Below are positions 25,674 through 35,421 of a stretch of 64,000 nucleotides of DNA, one piece after another. The first letter of the stretch is position 1, and each line of letters opens with the position of its first letter. The translations under genes and the position numbers were made by a program. The DNA comes from Pseudomonas sp. PA27(2017). GTDB taxonomy: Bacteria > Pseudomonadota > Gammaproteobacteria > Pseudomonadales > Pseudomonadaceae. The notes under the pieces are model-generated. The model searched no databases. It was given only the letters and a program-made list of their open reading frames with translations, and was not told the DNA's origin. The DNA is taken from positions 62,001 to 126,000 of the forward strand of contig NZ_MSXW01000058.1 of assembly GCF_001945445.1 (NCBI RefSeq), written 5' to 3'.

Positions 25674-27769
25674 TGACGTACCTCATCCATGTCGCCAACC
25701 AGCTCGCCCTGGCGGCCATGCGCCGCTCGGAAATCGTCGGGGCCTTCGTGGTGCTGGCGATCATCTTCATGATGATCACTCCCATGCCGACCTGGCTGAT
25801 CGACGTGCTGATCGCCATCAACATCTGCATTTCCTGCCTGCTGATCATGCTGGCGATGAACCTGCCGCGGCCACTGGCCTTCTCCACCTTCCCGGCGGTG
25901 CTGCTGATCACCACCATGTTCCGCCTGGCCCTGTCGATCTCGACCACGCGCCTGATCCTCCTGGATCAGGACGCCGGCCACATCGTCGAAGCCTTCGGCG
26001 AATTCGTGGTCGGCGGCAACCTGGCGGTGGGCACGGTGATCTTCCTGATCATCACGGTGGTCAACTTCATGGTCATCACCAAGGGCTCGGAACGGGTCGC
26101 CGAAGTCGGCGCGCGCTTCACCCTGGACGCCATGCCCGGCAAGCAGATGTCCATCGACAGCGACCTGCGCGCCAACCTGATCAGCGTGCAGGATGCCCGG
26201 GCCCGACGCGAGGAACTGGCCAAGGAAAGCCAGCTGTTCGGGGCGATGGATGGCGCCATGAAGTTCGTCAAGGGCGACGCCATCGCCGGGCTGATCATCA
26301 TCGCCATCAACATGATCGGCGGCATCAGCATCGGCGTGATGCAGATGAACATGAGTGCCGGCGACGCCCTGCACATCTACACCATCCTGACCATCGGCGA
26401 CGGCCTCATCTCGCAGATTCCCGCCCTGATGATCTCGGTCACCGCCGGCATCGTGATCACTCGGGTGCCGGACGGCAACCCGACGCCGCAATCGAACATC
26501 GGCCGTGAAATCGCCGAGCAGCTGACCAGCCAGCCCAAGGTGTGGATCATCTCGGCGGTGGCCATGCTCGGTTTCGCCGCGCTGCCCGGCATGCCGACCG
26601 GGATATTCATCACCATCGCCCTGATCTGCGGGTGCGGCGGCGTGCTGCAGATTTACCGCGACAAACCGCAACCGGAGGACGAGCAAGCCCAGTGGGTGGC
26701 GCCGGAGCTCAACGGCGACGAAGACTTGCGCACCTTCAACCCGAGCCGCCAATTCGTCTTGCAGTTCCACCCCAATCAGGACCCGCAGCAGATCGCCACG
26801 ATCGTCAGCGAGATCCGCCAACGCCGCAATCGCCTGGTGGTGCAGTACGGCCTGACCCTGCCCTCGTTCATCATCGAGCAGTCGGAACACATCCCCGAGG
26901 ACGAATTCCGCTTCTCGGTGTACGAGGTGCCGATGATGCGCGCCACGCTCAGCCACAGCCATGTGGCCGTCGATGCCCAGGCCCTTGACGAGCTCGAACT
27001 CGACGAGCTGATCCCTGGCAGCGTCGAGCGCCAGGAGGGCCAGTGGGTCTGGATGCCCGCCGATTCGCCGGTTCTGCACAACGCGGAGCTGGAACAGATC
27101 AGCGCCGCCACCCTGATCATCGAGCGCATGGAGCGCACCCTGCATGCCTGCGCACCGCAGTTCATCGGCCTGCAGGAGACCAAAGCGATCCTTGGCTGGC
27201 TGGAGTCCGAGCAGCCCGAACTAGCCCAGGAAATGCTCCGGGTCCTGCCACTGGCGCGCTTTGCAGCGGTGCTGCAGGGGCTGGCCGCCGAGTGCGTACC
27301 GCTGCGCTCGGTACGGGTGATCGCCGAAACGTTGGTCGAGCACGGCCAGTACGAACGCGACATCGCCATGCTGGTGAATTACGTACGCATCGCCCTGAAG
27401 TCGCAGATCTACCACCAGTACGCCACTGCAGAAGGCCTGGAGGTCTGGCTGCTGACCCCCGAGAGCGAGGGCGTTCTGCGCGATGGCCTGCGCCAGACGC
27501 AAACCGAAACCTTCTTCGCACTCAGTGATGCGACCAGCCAGTTGCTGCTCCAGCACCTGCACATGGCCTTTCCACAGCGCGCCAGGAAGCGCGCCGTGCT
27601 GCTGGTCCCCCAGGATCTGCGCAGCCCCCTGCGCATTCTTCTGCAAGAGGAGTTCTATCACGTGCCCGTGCTGTCCTTCGCGGAGATCAGCAGCTCGGCA
27701 CAGGTCAAGGTCCTCGGCCGCTTCGAACTGGAGGAAACAGCGGCCCTAGAGAGCGAGCAATACGCATGA
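25673..27769 (+). CDS. hrcV: type III export gate protein HrcV
   Basis: A 698-residue FHIPEP/FlhA-family inner-membrane protein that forms the nonameric export gate. The N-terminal half has about eight membrane segments (VVLAIIFMMITPMPTWLIDVLIAINICIS..., TVIFLIITVVNFMVITKG). The family signature RVAEVGARFTLDAMPGKQMSID is intact, and the cytoplasmic domain (from about residue 330) binds chaperone-substrate complexes. Length is close to the P. syringae protein. It overlaps the next gene by four bases (ATGA). Confidence 0.96.
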   Translation: MTYLIHVANQLALAAMRRSEIVGAFVVLAIIFMMITPMPTWLIDVLIAINICISCLLIMLAMNLPRPLAFSTFPAVLLITTMFRLALSISTTRLILLDQDAGHIVEAFGEFVVGGNLAVGTVIFLIITVVNFMVITKGSERVAEVGARFTLDAMPGKQMSIDSDLRANLISVQDARARREELAKESQLFGAMDGAMKFVKGDAIAGLIIIAINMIGGISIGVMQMNMSAGDALHIYTILTIGDGLISQIPALMISVTAGIVITRVPDGNPTPQSNIGREIAEQLTSQPKVWIISAVAMLGFAALPGMPTGIFITIALICGCGGVLQIYRDKPQPEDEQAQWVAPELNGDEDLRTFNPSRQFVLQFHPNQDPQQIATIVSEIRQRRNRLVVQYGLTLPSFIIEQSEHIPEDEFRFSVYEVPMMRATLSHSHVAVDAQALDELELDELIPGSVERQEGQWVWMPADSPVLHNAELEQISAATLIIERMERTLHACAPQFIGLQETKAILGWLESEQPELAQEMLRVLPLARFAAVLQGLAAECVPLRSVRVIAETLVEHGQYERDIAMLVNYVRIALKSQIYHQYATAEGLEVWLLTPESEGVLRDGLRQTQTETFFALSDATSQLLLQHLHMAFPQRARKRAVLLVPQDLRSPLRILLQEEFYHVPVLSFAEISSSAQVKVLGRFELEETAALESEQYA

Positions 27770-28710
27770 ACGAATCCGGTAACGACCTGTTTGAACTACG
27801 GGTGCTGAACGGCCTTCACCAGGGCGCGGCACTGCCGCTGATTGGCGATCACTGGGCTATCGGCGCCGACGACGAGCTGGACCTCGCGCTGCACGATGCA
27901 GGCGTGCACCCTCGCCACTGTCAGCTACGGCGCGACGGCGAGGGCTGGCGCCTGGAGGCGGCCGACGGCCACCCCCTGGATATCGAGGGCCATCCGCTGG
28001 CCGACCTGCAGCCCCATGCCCAGTTCGCCCTGGGTTCGGTGTGGCTGAGCCTCGCGCCTGCCGAGGCGCCCTGGACCAACCTGCCGATCATCGCCCCCGA
28101 CGATGGCGCGCAAGGCGCTCAGGGCGACGAGACACCGGGCCCCACTACATCGTCGCCCCGCGGCACCCTACTCAGCCGCGGCGCCTGCATCACGCTAGGG
28201 GTGCTGCTGGGCGTGGTGGGCAGTGCCTGGAGCCTGAGCAGCGCGACGCTGACGCCGAGTGCCTCCCCTGCCGCCTCGCCACTCGCCACGCCCGCGGCCC
28301 CCCCTGCACAAGATCAGCGGGCAGCCCTTGATCAGCAGAGCGCTGCCCGGCTGCTCAAGACCATGCTCAGCGAGCGCATGCTCGGTGCTGTCAGCCTGGA
28401 ACACGACGATCAGGGGCTGGTACTCAGCGGTAGCCTGAAGGGCGAGAGCATGCAGGTTTACCAGCGCATGCTGCAGCGCTTCAAACAGGATCACCGGGTG
28501 GACTTTCGCATCGACGACCGGGTGTTCAATGGCAACGGCGGTCTGCCCTTCGCGATCACCCAGATCATCGGCGGCAGCAATGGCCACCTGGTGATGGCCG
28601 ATGGGCGACGCATGTACATCGGCGACCGCATCGATGGTATTCGCCTGGTACAGATCGACAACGGCCGCATCCAGTTCGATGGCGAGCAACGCCTGGAGGT
28701 GAGCTGGTGA
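27766..28710 (+). CDS. hrpQ: type III inner-ring protein HrpQ (SctD/YscD type)
   Basis: A 314-residue protein matching HrpQ, the SctD-family inner-membrane ring component. An N-terminal FHA-like domain (FELRVLNGLHQGAALPLIGDHWAIGADDELDLAL) is followed by a single membrane helix (CITLGVLLGVVGSAWSL, about residues 143-160) and periplasmic ring-building domains. It is coupled on both sides by ATGA/GTGA overlaps with hrcV and hrcN. Confidence 0.88.
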   Translation: MNESGNDLFELRVLNGLHQGAALPLIGDHWAIGADDELDLALHDAGVHPRHCQLRRDGEGWRLEAADGHPLDIEGHPLADLQPHAQFALGSVWLSLAPAEAPWTNLPIIAPDDGAQGAQGDETPGPTTSSPRGTLLSRGACITLGVLLGVVGSAWSLSSATLTPSASPAASPLATPAAPPAQDQRAALDQQSAARLLKTMLSERMLGAVSLEHDDQGLVLSGSLKGESMQVYQRMLQRFKQDHRVDFRIDDRVFNGNGGLPFAITQIIGGSNGHLVMADGRRMYIGDRIDGIRLVQIDNGRIQFDGEQRLEVSW

Positions 28711-30065
28711 GTGCCCTGCTGCCGGTCCTGCAACAGTGGGAGCAGCGCCAGGCGGCGCGTCTGAACGATTTCAGCGCCGTGCGCGTGAGTGGCAAGGTCA
28801 CGGCGGTCAGCGGCATCCTGCTCGAGTGCCAGGTACCGGCGGCCAAGGTGGGCGATCTGTGCGAGGTGATCAAGGCGGATGGCAGCCACATTCTCGCCGA
28901 GATCGTCGGTTTCACGCCGGACTGCACCTTGCTCAGCGCCCTGGGCACCCCGGAGGGCATTCAGGTCGGAGCCGCCATCCGACCGCTGGGGATCGCCCAC
29001 CGCATCGGCGTCGACGAAACCCTGCTGGGCTGCGTGCTCGATGGCTTCGGCCGGCCCTTGCTGGGCGACGCCCTGGGCGCCTTCGCCGGCCCCAGCGACA
29101 CCCGCCAGACGCTACCGGTCATCAGCGATGCCCTGCCGCCCACCCAGCGCCCGCGAATCAGTCGGCCGCTGACCACCGGTATCCGCGCCATCGACAGCGC
29201 CCTGCTGCTTGGCGAGGGTCAGCGCGTGGGCCTGTTCGCGGGCGCGGGCTGCGGCAAGACCACCCTGATGGCCGAACTGGCGCGCAATATGGGGTGCGAC
29301 GTGATCGTGTTCGGGCTGATTGGCGAACGCGGCAGGGAACTGCGCGAGTTCCTCGACCACGAACTGGACGAGACGCTGCGCAAGCGCTCGGTGCTGGTCT
29401 GCGCCACCTCCGACAGGTCCAGCATGGAACGGGCACGCGCAGCCTTCACGGCCACGGCCATTGCCGAGGCGTTCCGAGCCCGCGGTATGAAGGTATTGCT
29501 GTTGATCGATTCCCTGACCCGATTCGCCCGCGCCCAACGCGAAATCGGCATCGCCGCCGGCGAACCCCTGGGCCGTGGTGGCCTGCCGCCCTCGGTGTAC
29601 ACGCTGCTGCCGCAACTGGTGGAGCGGGCGGGAATGAGTGAAGTCGGCTCGATCACGGCCCTGTACACCGTACTTATCGAACAGGACTCGATGAACGACC
29701 CGGTGGCCGACGAGGTGCGCTCGCTGCTCGATGGCCACATCGTGTTGTCGCGCAAGCTGGCCGAGCGTGGCCACTACCCGGCGATCGACGTGCCGGCCAG
29801 CATCAGCCGTGTGTTGAGCAACGTGGCCAGCCGCGAGCATCAGCGCGCCAACAACCGGCTGCGCCGGCTCATGGCCGCCTACCGCCAGGTCGAGATGCTG
29901 TTGCGCCTGGGCGAATACCAGGCCGGGGCCGATCCGGTCACCGATTGCGCCGTGCAGCTCAACGGCGCCATCGACCAGTTCCTGCAGCAGGATCTGCGCG
30001 GCCCATGGCCCCTGGAAGACACGCTGGCGGCGTTGAACCAGTTGACCGATGCCTTACCGGAGTGA
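28707..30065 (+). CDS. hrcN: type III secretion ATPase HrcN
   Basis: A 452-residue F1-beta-like ATPase that strips chaperones from substrates and primes export. The Walker A loop is FAGAGCGKTT with Lys184, Walker B is LLLIDSLTRFARAQRE, and the signature LPPSVYTLLPQLVERAG follows. It starts at a GTG whose last two bases form part of the hrpQ stop codon (GTGA). The first 20 residues (LLPVLQQWEQRQAARL) resemble the membrane-associating N-terminus of the family. Confidence 0.97.
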   Translation: MSALLPVLQQWEQRQAARLNDFSAVRVSGKVTAVSGILLECQVPAAKVGDLCEVIKADGSHILAEIVGFTPDCTLLSALGTPEGIQVGAAIRPLGIAHRIGVDETLLGCVLDGFGRPLLGDALGAFAGPSDTRQTLPVISDALPPTQRPRISRPLTTGIRAIDSALLLGEGQRVGLFAGAGCGKTTLMAELARNMGCDVIVFGLIGERGRELREFLDHELDETLRKRSVLVCATSDRSSMERARAAFTATAIAEAFRARGMKVLLLIDSLTRFARAQREIGIAAGEPLGRGGLPPSVYTLLPQLVERAGMSEVGSITALYTVLIEQDSMNDPVADEVRSLLDGHIVLSRKLAERGHYPAIDVPASISRVLSNVASREHQRANNRLRRLMAAYRQVEMLLRLGEYQAGADPVTDCAVQLNGAIDQFLQQDLRGPWPLEDTLAALNQLTDALPE

Positions 30066-30067
30066 GC

Positions 30068-30514
30068 ATGGAAAACGATCTGGAAATCGACCCGCAACGC
30101 GCCTCGCTGGAGCAGGCCATCGCCCTGCTCAAACCCTTGCGCCAGCACCGCCAGGCACGTGCTGAACGCCAGCAGCGCGAGGCGCAGCAAACCCTGGAAA
30201 ACAGTCACGAACAGCTGCAGCACGTCGAGGCGCGGCTCACGCGACAGACCGAGGAGCAGCACACCCGCCGCGCGCAATTGGCCAGCCAGCACCTGCAGCA
30301 GTGCATGGGGTTCGAGGAGGTCGGCCGCTGGCATGACCGCGAGCGCCGCATGCTCGATCACCTGGCCACGCTGCGCCACGAGGTCCACCAGCAGCAGGCC
30401 CTTCTCGAAACCCATCAGGCCCAGTTGCAGCAGGCCAGCGACCAGGCCAGACAGGCGCAGCGCGCCGTGGAAAAACTCGCCTGCCTTACCGAGGCCCTGA
30501 ACGATGAAAGCTGA
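30068..30514 (+). CDS. hrpO: type III ATPase stalk protein HrpO
   Basis: A 148-residue protein that is almost entirely coiled coil (QHRQARAERQQREAQQTLENSHEQLQ...). It corresponds to HrpO, the YscO/FliJ-type stalk that links the HrcN ATPase to the export gate. Sequence conservation in this family is low; position directly after hrcN, size and heptad-rich composition carry the assignment. Its end overlaps hrpP by 11 bases. Confidence 0.88.
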   Translation: MENDLEIDPQRASLEQAIALLKPLRQHRQARAERQQREAQQTLENSHEQLQHVEARLTRQTEEQHTRRAQLASQHLQQCMGFEEVGRWHDRERRMLDHLATLRHEVHQQQALLETHQAQLQQASDQARQAQRAVEKLACLTEALNDES

Positions 30515-31055
30515 AACCGCCGCGGCGCCTCGACGGCCGCAGCCGCCCAGCCCGCCGGCAGCCCCGGCCCAAACGCAATCTGCCGCCGCCAGGCTCCAGC
30601 AAGGCGGCCCGCTCCGACGTGGCGACATCGACCTGCGCATGCTCACACAGGGCGTAGACCTGTCGCCTTCGGCGTTGATGGCCGACGGGCTGGTTTTCGC
30701 CCAACTGATCCAGCCGGCGCAAGCGGTATCGGACGAAGGCTCGGGCCTGGGAGGCGGCCAGACCGCCGCGGCCGGCAAGCCCGATGCTGCCGCGAGCCAG
30801 CTGGTCGACGAATTGGCGCAACGGTTGCCCATCGCGCCCCCAGGCGCGTTCACGGCTACCCTGCTGATGCCCAACCTGGGCCGGATTCAGGTACGCGCCG
30901 GCAAACGCGACGATCAATGGGAGGTGGAGCTGGGTTGCGCGCGCCGGGAAACCTTCGAGCGCCTGCGTGGCCAGCGCGGCGCCTGCGAGGCGTCGCTGGC
31001 CGAGGCCATGGGCAGCCCGGTTCGCCTGGCCCTGGTCGATGAGGCGCTGGCATGA
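30504..31055 (+). CDS. hrpP: type III substrate-specificity switch protein HrpP
   Basis: A 183-residue protein with a Pro/Ala/Gln-rich disordered N-terminus and a folded C-terminal T3S4-like domain (GAFTATLLMPNLGRIQVRAGKRDDQWEVELGC). HrpP/YscP proteins interact with HrcU and switch export from pilus subunits to effectors. Position between hrpO and hrcQa agrees with P. syringae. It couples to hrcQa by an ATGA overlap. Confidence 0.87.
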   Translation: MKAETAAAPRRPQPPSPPAAPAQTQSAAARLQQGGPLRRGDIDLRMLTQGVDLSPSALMADGLVFAQLIQPAQAVSDEGSGLGGGQTAAAGKPDAAASQLVDELAQRLPIAPPGAFTATLLMPNLGRIQVRAGKRDDQWEVELGCARRETFERLRGQRGACEASLAEAMGSPVRLALVDEALA

Positions 31056-31768
31056 GCGCGCTGGGTCTTCGCCAGCTGGCACCGCTGCAGGCCCAAGCCA
31101 GCCGGGCCCTGGGCGTAGGGCTGAGCGCGACCTTTCAGGCCAGGGGGCTAAGCGGCGAGCTGCGCGTGACGCCGCTGCCAGCCGAGACGCAGGCCGCCCC
31201 CGGCACCTGGTTCGACAGCGCCCTGGGGGCCTTGCACCTGAGCGATGCCGGCGCCTTGCTCAGCCTGCTGGGTGAGCTGCCGGTCAGCGTCGCGGGCGAC
31301 TCCCAGGCCTGGTACTGGCAGGTGATCAGTCAGCAGCTTAGCCCGCTGATAAGCACCTGCCTGGCTCCGTTATCGATGCGTGAAAGCGCCCCGTCGGGGG
31401 ACCTGCAGATGCGCTGCGCCCTGCGCGTGACGCTGGGCGAGGAAGTCGCCCACGGCCAATTGACGGCCGCCGCGGGCACCCTGCTCCAGCTGTTGCAGGC
31501 GCCGTTCTGGCACCCGCTTCACCGCCCCTTTCCGGCCGCCCTGCAGGTGCACGAGCCGCTGATCCTGGGCCGCTGCGAGCTGACCCTGGAACAACTCGCC
31601 TCACTGCGCCCGGGGGACGTGGTGGTGCCAAGCGACCCGCACTTCGACTGCGACGGCCAGGGCGTGCTGGCGCTCGCCGGGCAGCGCTGGCGCGCGCAGA
31701 CAACGGCATGCGGAACACGCCTCCTATTGAACCTGGAAATCGACGGCCATGAGCATGACGACCACTGA
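31052..31768 (+). CDS. hrcQa: type III sorting-platform protein HrcQa
   Basis: A 238-residue protein equal to the N-terminal part of the SctQ/YscQ family, ending in the first SPOA domain (LEQLASLRPGDVVVPS). In P. syringae-type systems SctQ is split into HrcQa and HrcQb, which reassemble in the cytoplasmic ring. The split is present here: the next gene starts 20 bases before this one ends, in another frame. Confidence 0.9.
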   Translation: MSALGLRQLAPLQAQASRALGVGLSATFQARGLSGELRVTPLPAETQAAPGTWFDSALGALHLSDAGALLSLLGELPVSVAGDSQAWYWQVISQQLSPLISTCLAPLSMRESAPSGDLQMRCALRVTLGEEVAHGQLTAAAGTLLQLLQAPFWHPLHRPFPAALQVHEPLILGRCELTLEQLASLRPGDVVVPSDPHFDCDGQGVLALAGQRWRAQTTACGTRLLLNLEIDGHEHDDH

Positions 31769-32219
31769 CCCGACCCTGGAAACACCCTACGCCAATGAAG
31801 CCAGCGAGACCGCCTACCTCGATGAGCGGCCAGACCCGGCGGTGCAACCCGACGCCCAGCAAACGACTATCACGCCCGACGATACGGGCGACGTGGCAGT
31901 CGACAGGGCCGATGACGAGCAGCAGGCCTGGGCAGCGGCGCAGCCGTCGACGGACACGCCCCCCGAGGATCTGGCTGACCGGCAGCCTCTTTCGCCTCTC
32001 GCGCATCTGCCCCTGGCCCTGACGCTGCGCTGTGGCTCACTGAGCCTGAGCCTGGAGCAATTGCAACGGCTCGACCATGGGGCGGTGCTCGAGGTGCAGG
32101 GCGTCACGCCGGGGCAGGCCTGGCTATGCAGCGGCGAGCAGGTGGTCGCCGAAGGCGAATTGGTCGACGTGGGCGGCCGCCTGGGCCTGCAGATCACTCG
32201 CATGACGTCGCTGACATGA
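31749..32219 (+). CDS. hrcQb: type III sorting-platform protein HrcQb
   Basis: A 156-residue protein with a long acidic, low-complexity N-terminus (about residues 1-85, rich in Asp/Glu/Thr/Pro) and a C-terminal SPOA domain (LPLALTLRCGSLSLSLEQLQRLDHGAVLEV...VAEGELVDVGGRLGLQI). The SPOA part forms the tetrameric C-ring piece in P. syringae HrcQb. The last codons overlap hrcR by ATGA. Confidence 0.93.
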   Translation: MSMTTTDPTLETPYANEASETAYLDERPDPAVQPDAQQTTITPDDTGDVAVDRADDEQQAWAAAQPSTDTPPEDLADRQPLSPLAHLPLALTLRCGSLSLSLEQLQRLDHGAVLEVQGVTPGQAWLCSGEQVVAEGELVDVGGRLGLQITRMTSLT

Positions 32220-32869
32220 TTCTGGACGGGATGAACCCGGTTCTCCTGGCGCTGTTCCTGGGCGCACTGTCGCTGGTGCCCTTCCTGCTGATCGTCTGCA
32301 CCGCGTTCCTGAAGATCGCCATGACCCTGATGATCACCCGCAACGCCATTGGCGTGCAGCAGGTGCCGCCGAACATGGCCATCTATGGTATCGCCCTCGC
32401 CGCCACCATGTTCGTCATGGCCCCGGTGGCCCATGAGGTCCAGAAGCGCCTGGACCAGAACCCCCTGGACATGTCCAGCACCCAGAGCCTGCAGGAAAGC
32501 GCTGGCGGCATCATCGACCCACTGCAACAGTTCATGACCCACAACACCGACCCGGACGTGCTCACCCACCTGCTGGAAAACACCCACCGCATGTGGCCCA
32601 AGGAGATGGCCGAGAGCGCCAGCAAGAGCGACCTGCTGTTGGCCATCCCGGCGTTCGTGCTGTCCGAACTGCAGGCCGCCTTCAAGATCGGCTTCCTGAT
32701 CTACATCCCCTTCATCGTGATCGACCTGATCGTTTCCAACCTGCTGCTGGCACTGGGCATGCAGATGGTGTCGCCGATGACCATCTCGCTGCCACTCAAG
32801 CTGCTGCTGTTCGTGCTCGTGGATGGCTGGACGAAGCTGATCGACAGCCTGTTCCTTTCCTACCTGTGA
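32216..32869 (+). CDS. hrcR: type III export protein HrcR
   Basis: A 217-residue FliP/SctR-family membrane protein of the export-gate core. Strong hydrophobic helices (VLLALFLGALSLVPFLLIVCTAFLKI), the conserved LMITRNAIGVQQVPPNM and the C-terminal FIVIDLIVSNLLLALGMQMVSPMTISLPLKLLLFVLVDGW are all in place. The ATG at 32216 overlaps the hrcQb stop codon. Confidence 0.97.
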   Translation: MILDGMNPVLLALFLGALSLVPFLLIVCTAFLKIAMTLMITRNAIGVQQVPPNMAIYGIALAATMFVMAPVAHEVQKRLDQNPLDMSSTQSLQESAGGIIDPLQQFMTHNTDPDVLTHLLENTHRMWPKEMAESASKSDLLLAIPAFVLSELQAAFKIGFLIYIPFIVIDLIVSNLLLALGMQMVSPMTISLPLKLLLFVLVDGWTKLIDSLFLSYL

Positions 32870-32876
32870 GGTCACC

Positions 32877-33143
32877 ATGGAAGCGTTGGCACTGTTCAAG
32901 CAAGGCATGTTCCTGGTCGTCATCCTCACCGCCCCGCCGTTGGCCGTGGCGGTACTGGTGGGGGTGGTCACCTCGCTGCTGCAGGCCCTGATGCAGATGC
33001 AGGATCAGACCCTGCCGTTCGGCCTCAAGCTGGCCGCCGTCGGCCTCACCCTGGCCATGACCGGCCGCTGGGTCGGCCTGGAACTGATCCAGTTCATCAA
33101 CATGGCCTTCGACCTGATCGCCCGAACAGGCGGCCCCCGTTAG
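32877..33143 (+). CDS. hrcS: type III export protein HrcS
   Basis: An 88-residue FliQ/SctS-family protein with two membrane helices (GMFLVVILTAPPLAVAVLVGVVTSLLQA and LKLAAVGLTLAMTGRWVGLEL) around the conserved MQMQDQTLPF loop. It forms part of the SctRST pore. Seven bases separate it from hrcR, and hrcT follows with no gap. Confidence 0.96.
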   Translation: MEALALFKQGMFLVVILTAPPLAVAVLVGVVTSLLQALMQMQDQTLPFGLKLAAVGLTLAMTGRWVGLELIQFINMAFDLIARTGGPR

Positions 33144-33944
33144 ATGCCCTGGGACACGCAAAGCGCCTTCGAGCTGCTGCAAGGCATCGGCCTTGCCGCG
33201 GCGCGCCTGGTGCCCTGCATGTTTCTGGTACCCGCGTTCTGCTTCAAGTACCTGAAGGGCCCCCTGCGCTACGCGGTGGTCATTGCCGTGGCCCTGATCC
33301 CGGCACCGTCGATCAGCGCGGCGCTGGACGGCCAGGACTCGAACCTGGGCTGGATGATTGGCCTGCTGTTCAAAGAGGTGGCCCTGGGCGCACTGCTGGG
33401 CGTGCTGCTGTACATGCCGTTCTGGATGTTCGCCTCGGTGGGCGCCCTGCTCGACAGCCAGCGCGGCGCCCTGAGCGGCGGGCAGATCAACCCCGCACTG
33501 GGGCCGGACGTGACCCCCATGGGCATGCTGTTTCAGGAGGCGATGATCATGCTGCTGATGGTGATCGGCGGGCTACCGCTAATCCTGCAGGTGATCTGGG
33601 ACAGTTACCTGATCTGGCCACCCACGGCCTGGCTGCCGATTCTTACCCAGGATGGCCTGATCATCCTGCTCGAACAACTGAGCCGCACGCTGCACCACAT
33701 GCTGCTGTACGCCGCGCCCTTCATCGCGGTACTGCTGCTGATCGAAGCGGTGATGGCGATCATCAGCCTGTACGCACAACAGCTCAATGTGTTCATCCTC
33801 GCCATGCCCGCCAAAAGCATCGCCGGCATCGCCTTCCTGCTGATCTATCTGCCGACGCTGCTGGAGCTGGGCAGCGGTGAGCTGCAGCAACTGAGGGTGA
33901 TCAGCGATCTGCTCCAGCACATCGTAGGGGTACCGGAGCCGTGA
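33144..33944 (+). CDS. hrcT: type III export protein HrcT
   Basis: A 266-residue FliR/SctT-family membrane protein, the third pore subunit. It has six or so helices (RLVPCMFLVPAFCFKYLKGPLRYAVVIAVALIPA; MLLMVIGGLPLILQVIWDSY; AVLLLIEAVMAIISLYAQQLNVFILAMPAKSIAG). The last segment is the family signature. The ATG directly follows the hrcS stop codon. Confidence 0.96.
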   Translation: MPWDTQSAFELLQGIGLAAARLVPCMFLVPAFCFKYLKGPLRYAVVIAVALIPAPSISAALDGQDSNLGWMIGLLFKEVALGALLGVLLYMPFWMFASVGALLDSQRGALSGGQINPALGPDVTPMGMLFQEAMIMLLMVIGGLPLILQVIWDSYLIWPPTAWLPILTQDGLIILLEQLSRTLHHMLLYAAPFIAVLLLIEAVMAIISLYAQQLNVFILAMPAKSIAGIAFLLIYLPTLLELGSGELQQLRVISDLLQHIVGVPEP

Positions 33945-35017
33945 GTGAGAAGACCGAAAAAGCCACGCCCAAACAGTTGCGCGATGCCCGCGAGAAGGGG
34001 CAGATCGCGCAGAGCCAGGACGTCAGCAAGCTGCTGATCCTGCTTCTGGTCAGCGAGGTGACGCTGGGCCTGGCGAACAGCAGCATGGACAGTCTCAAGC
34101 AACTGATGGAGTTGTCGGTCAATGCAACCCAGCAACCCTTCGAGCGGATCGTCGAGCAACTGGTCACCGAAGCCATCGCGGTGATGCTGCCCTTTCTCGC
34201 TTTGAGCGTCGGCCTGGCGATGCTGATGCGCCTGGCGGCCGGCTGGGGGCAGTTCGGTTTCCTGTTCGCGCCCAAGGCGCTCAAAGTCGACTTCAACAAG
34301 CTCAACCCCTTCGCCCAACTCAAGCAGATGTTCTCCGGGCAAAACCTCTCCAACCTGTTGATGAGCGTGCTCAAGGCCATCGTCATTGGCTACACCCTCT
34401 ACCTGTTGCTGGAGCCGGAACTGGGAACGCTGATCCTGCTGGCCAATTCCGATCTCGACACCTATTGGCAGTCGCTGCTGCAGGTGTTCCGCCACATCCT
34501 GCGCATCACCCTGGGGTTGCTGCTGGTGCTGGCGGCCATCGACTTCGGCCTGCAGAAATTCTTCCATGCCAAGCGACTGCGCATGAGCCACGACGATATC
34601 AAGAAGGAATACAAACAGTCCGAGGGCGACCCCCACGTCAAGGGCCAGCGGCGCCAGTTCGCCTTCGAGATTCTCAACCAGGAACCCGAAGCCGCGCCGC
34701 GCCCGGTGCAGGAGGCCGACGTATTGGTGGTCAACCCGACCCACTACGCCGTTGCGCTGTTCTACCGGCCCGGCAAAACGCCCCTGCCGATGATCCACTG
34801 CAAGGGCGAAGACGACGACGCCCTGGCACTGATCGCCCAGGCCAAGGTCGCCAAGGTGCCGGTGGTGCAGAGCGTGTGGCTGGCACGCACCTTGTACAAG
34901 ACCCGGACCGGCCGCTACATCCCCAGGGCCACCCTGGAAATGGTGGCGCAGATCTACCAACTGGTGAAGCAGCTCGACGAGGTCGACGACCAGGTGATTC
35001 GTACCGATCACCTATGA
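33941..35017 (+). CDS. hrcU: type III autoprotease and export switch HrcU
   Basis: A 358-residue FlhB/SctU-family protein: an N-terminal SEKTEKATPKQLRDAREKGQ motif, four membrane helices, and a cytoplasmic domain with the self-cleavage site NPTH at residues 265-268 (VVNPTHYAVALFY). Cleavage there is needed for substrate switching with HrpP. It starts at a GTG overlapping the hrcT stop codon (GTGA). It is the last gene of the rightward operon. Confidence 0.97.
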   Translation: MSEKTEKATPKQLRDAREKGQIAQSQDVSKLLILLLVSEVTLGLANSSMDSLKQLMELSVNATQQPFERIVEQLVTEAIAVMLPFLALSVGLAMLMRLAAGWGQFGFLFAPKALKVDFNKLNPFAQLKQMFSGQNLSNLLMSVLKAIVIGYTLYLLLEPELGTLILLANSDLDTYWQSLLQVFRHILRITLGLLLVLAAIDFGLQKFFHAKRLRMSHDDIKKEYKQSEGDPHVKGQRRQFAFEILNQEPEAAPRPVQEADVLVVNPTHYAVALFYRPGKTPLPMIHCKGEDDDALALIAQAKVAKVPVVQSVWLARTLYKTRTGRYIPRATLEMVAQIYQLVKQLDEVDDQVIRTDHL

Positions 35018-35421
35018 GAACGCCCTGAACAGCTGCCCCCGGCATGCTGCTCGGGCACCGAACAAAGTCTCGGGTCAGGCGGCGCGAGGATTGCGCATCA
35101 GGTATCGATCAACGTCCTTGCCGTCAGAATCAGGACTCACCTGCCGCCCAAAAACGGCATCGGATGAGCGAGGCGCCCGAGCCTCATTAACATCGCTCTG
35201 GCTTGAGAGCAGCGGCCGTGACTCGGTACATGCGTCCTGTGATCAACCGCTCGTTCTTGGCTCGGTCGACTTCCCCCGACGACCCAGGGGCCTGGCCATG
35301 GTCAATGTCGCTGCGTGCGTCGACGTGCCGATCACTGACTTGAACGGTGGGCGGTGGCACGGGGGGGCGTGCGGCACCGAGGACGGATGCGCACAGTGGT
35401 GAGTGAGCGACGCGAGGGCCA
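35018..35421. other. gap between the two convergent T3SS operons
   Basis: These 404 bases lie between the ends of hrcU and hrpV. Two overlapping reading frames of about 100 codons exist but have no ribosome site and no recognisable content. No terminator with a clear T tract was found. I see no known gene here. Confidence 0.55.

Noticed and set aside
25511..27145. 544-codon frame opposite hrcV
   Set aside because: His/Asp/Gln-rich composition typical of an antisense frame; hrcV on the other strand is certain.
35091..35402. 103-codon frame between hrcU and hrpV
   Set aside because: No ribosome site, biased composition and no recognisable motif; overlaps another equally poor frame on the other strand.
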